This document shows positions 61,913 to 64,000 of a stretch of DNA of 64,000 bases, piece after piece. Origin of the DNA: Marinobacter excellens HL-55. GTDB lineage: Bacteria; Pseudomonadota; Gammaproteobacteria; Pseudomonadales; Oleiphilaceae. Every line of letters starts with the position of its first letter. Within the stretch, counting starts at the first letter, position 1. Under the pieces are notes generated by a model. The model made no database searches and had not been told where the DNA came from. It saw nothing but the letters and a program-made list of their open reading frames with translations. Location: contig LJZQ01000013.1 of NCBI GenBank assembly GCA_001314845.1, forward strand, positions 1 through 64,000, in the 5' to 3' direction. The position numbers and the translations under genes were made by a program.

Positions 61913-64000
61913 TCAGTCAGCGAAGTCAGTCGGCTGCTCGCCTTCTTTGACTTCCTTCATGGACAGCTTAACGCGGCCACGGTTGTCGACATCCAGAACC
62001 TTAACCAGAACTTCCTGACCTTCGCTCAGCTCGTCAGTGACGTTCTCGATACGGCGATCAGAGATCTGGGAAATGTGCACCAGACCATCCTTGCCAGGCA
62101 GGATGTTAACGAACGCACCAAACTCCACAATCCGCTCAACACGGCCTTTGTAGAGCGCGCCCACTTCAATCTCAGCAGTGATTTCCTTCACGCGATTCAC
62201 CGCAGCTTGGGCAGCCGCTGCATTATCGGCGTAAATCTTCACATTGCCGTCGTCGTCCAGATCGATAGATGCACCGGTCTCGTCACAGATAGAACGGATC
62301 ACAGAACCGCCCTTACCGATAACGTCACGGATCTTGTCCGGATGGATCTTGATGGTGGTGATGCTCGGTGCACGATCAGACAGCTCGGCACGGGGCTCAG
62401 AGATCACCTTGTTCATCTCACCCAGAATGTGCAGACGGGCTGCGTGAGCCTGCTCAAGAGCCAGCTCCATGATCTCGTCAGTGATGCCGTTGATCTTGAT
62501 ATCCATCTGCAGAGCAGTGATGCCCTCTTTGGTACCAGCAACCTTGAAATCCATGTCGCCCAAGTGATCTTCGTCACCCAGGATGTCGGTCAGGATCGCA
62601 AACTTCTCGCCTTCCTTGACCAGCCCCATGGCGATACCGGCAACCGGTGCCTTGATCGGCACGCCAGCGTCCATCAGTGCCAGACTGGAACCACACACCG
62701 ACGCCATGGAGCTGGAGCCGTTGGATTCAGTAATCTCAGACACCGCACGAATGGCATACGGGAACTCTTCAATGGTCGGCATAACCGCCAACACGCCACG
62801 CTTGGCCAAGCGACCATGACCCACTTCACGACGACCCGGCGCGCCCACACGACCGGTTTCACCAACCGAATACGGAGGGAAGTTGTAGTGGAACAGGAAC
62901 GGATCTTTACGCTCGCCTTCCAGTGCGTCGATGATCTGAACGTCACGGGTGGTGCCCAAGGTAGCCGTTACGATGGCCTGAGTTTCACCACGGGTGAACA
63001 ACGCAGAACCGTGAACAGAAGGCAGAATGCCCACTTCCACTTCGATCGGGCGTACAGTCTTGTTGTCGCGGCCGTCGATACGCGGCTTGCCGTCAATAAC
63101 CTGCTGACGCACAACCGACTTCTCTACCTTGCCGAAGTACTTCTTGACCAGCTCTGCAGAAGGTTGACCTTCTTCTTCGCCAGCCAGCTTCTCAACGGCT
63201 TCCGTCTTGATCTCACCCAGGCGGGTGTAGCGAGCCATCTTGTCGCGAATGGCGTAGGCTTCTTCGATCGCGCTGCCAAACTCCGACTTGATGACGTTCA
63301 GCAGTTCAGTGTTTTCCTGCTCTGGCTGCCATTCCCAGCGCGGCTTGCCATTTTCGGCCGCGAATTCCTTGATGGCGGTTACCGCGGTCTGCATTTCCTG
63401 GTGAGCAAACAGCACGCCGCCCAGCATCTGGTCCTCGGACAGGCCTTTGGCTTCAGACTCAACCATCAGTACTGCGTCTTCGGTACCGGCAACAACCATA
63501 TCCAGCAGGGAAGTTTGCAGTTCTTCGAAGGTCGGGTTCAGGAAGTAACCTTTTTCGTTGGTAAAACCAACGCGGGCTGCGCCGATCGGGCCGTCAAACG
63601 GGATACCAGAAATCGCCAGTGCAGCCGAAGCCGCCAGCATGGCTGCGATGTCTGGATCGTGGTTCTTGTTGGCAGACATGACGGTCAGGACGACCTGAAC
63701 TTCGTTCATGTACCCGTTCGGGAACAGCGGGCGAATCGGACGGTCAATCAGGCGTGACGTCAGCGTCTCTTTCTCGGACGGACGGCCTTCACGCTTGAAG
63801 AAACCACCGGGGATTTTGCCCGCAGCGTAGGTTTTTTCGAAGTAGTTGACGGTCAACGGGAAGAACGGCTGACCCGGCTTGGCTTCTTTGGCACCCACAA
63901 CGGTACCCAGTACGGATGTGTCACCGGTCGTTACCAGAACAGAACCTGTCGCCTGACGGGCAACTCGGCCGGTTTCCAGAGTGAAGGTTTCGCCACCCAT
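61913..64000 (-). CDS. pnp: Polynucleotide phosphorylase, cut by the right edge
   Basis: The first 695 in-window residues start at [20 protein letters not shown], which is about residue 12 of a typical Pnp, so the first dozen residues lie outside the window. Two RNase PH-like domains ([20 protein letters not shown] and [20 protein letters not shown]), the KH domain ([20 protein letters not shown]) and the S1 domain ([20 protein letters not shown]) are in order. It degrades mRNA 3' to 5' with phosphate. A 560-codon open frame on the other strand is a shadow of this gene. Confidence 0.97.
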   Translation of the reverse strand: MGGETFTLETGRVARQATGSVLVTTGDTSVLGTVVGAKEAKPGQPFFPLTVNYFEKTYAAGKIPGGFFKREGRPSEKETLTSRLIDRPIRPLFPNGYMNEVQVVLTVMSANKNHDPDIAAMLAASAALAISGIPFDGPIGAARVGFTNEKGYFLNPTFEELQTSLLDMVVAGTEDAVLMVESEAKGLSEDQMLGGVLFAHQEMQTAVTAIKEFAAENGKPRWEWQPEQENTELLNVIKSEFGSAIEEAYAIRDKMARYTRLGEIKTEAVEKLAGEEEGQPSAELVKKYFGKVEKSVVRQQVIDGKPRIDGRDNKTVRPIEVEVGILPSVHGSALFTRGETQAIVTATLGTTRDVQIIDALEGERKDPFLFHYNFPPYSVGETGRVGAPGRREVGHGRLAKRGVLAVMPTIEEFPYAIRAVSEITESNGSSSMASVCGSSLALMDAGVPIKAPVAGIAMGLVKEGEKFAILTDILGDEDHLGDMDFKVAGTKEGITALQMDIKINGITDEIMELALEQAHAARLHILGEMNKVISEPRAELSDRAPSITTIKIHPDKIRDVIGKGGSVIRSICDETGASIDLDDDGNVKIYADNAAAAQAAVNRVKEITAEIEVGALYKGRVERIVEFGAFVNILPGKDGLVHISQISDRRIENVTDELSEGQEVLVKVLDVDNRGRVKLSMKEVKEGEQPTDFAD

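Noticed and set aside
62075..63757. 560-codon open frame on the plus strand
   Set aside because: It is exactly antisense to pnp, whose domains are complete and in order; the frame has no recognisable motif and arises from codon bias of pnp.

Overview
The window is a stretch of chromosome from a gammaproteobacterium. It is densely coded, moderately GC-rich and carries no rRNA, tRNA, phage or CRISPR. The gene content suggests a marine, Marinobacter-like heterotroph: glycolate oxidation, AOT/AST arginine import and succinylation catabolism, an LIV branched-chain amino-acid importer, a DcaP-like porin, a second Lon of AsrA type, and DUF3015 and DUF4105 proteins. The genus is an inference from protein resemblance only.

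Layout. 1-7.8 kb: a small ArfA-like gene, a LysE/RhtB exporter, a decayed Nmad3 remnant, a soluble four-PAS chemoreceptor, a penicillin-acylase-family lipoprotein divergent from a membrane-anchored AraC regulator, and an intact Nmad3-family gene whose 3' end overlaps the AraC gene. 7.9-15 kb: an iron/siderophore region with a lipoprotein binding protein, a LysR regulator, a Fur box, a second binding protein, two FecCD permeases and an ATPase in one overlapping operon, then a Bcr/CflA exporter. 15-20.4 kb: a DUF4124 protein and glcDEF, divergent from a GlcC-type regulator, with two matching operators. 20.4-36 kb: arginine uptake (aotPJQM) and astE on +, and astC-astA(two subunits)-astD-astB on -. 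A TetR-controlled RND pump sits between the two blocks. 36-47 kb: a DEDD exonuclease/GIY-YIG fusion, a porin, a 36-residue peptide gene behind a sigma54-like promoter, an old-yellow-enzyme homologue, aceEF and a KamA-like radical SAM enzyme. 47-64 kb: HNH and CnoX-like proteins, Lon/AsrA, MarR and a membrane TPR protein, livKHMGF, a TRL-like lipoprotein, a DUF3015-DUF4105-hydrolase set, and pnp, which is cut by the right edge.

How the parts work together. The arginine genes form one pathway: the AOT importer brings in arginine, AstA/B/C/D convert it to succinylglutamate, and AstE releases glutamate. They are split into two divergent blocks flanking the RND pump. GlcDEF oxidises glycolate to glyoxylate under GlcC. 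The LIV transporter supplies branched-chain amino acids, and AceEF supplies acetyl-CoA.

The most unusual signals not explained by genes are three. First, a pair of about 105-bp structured repeats, in the aotM-astE and astC-astA gaps, shows covarying arms and two internal hairpins. Second, the tiny peptide gene has its own sigma54-like promoter and a following hairpin. Third, the broken second copy of the Nmad3 C-terminus lies beside the LysE gene.
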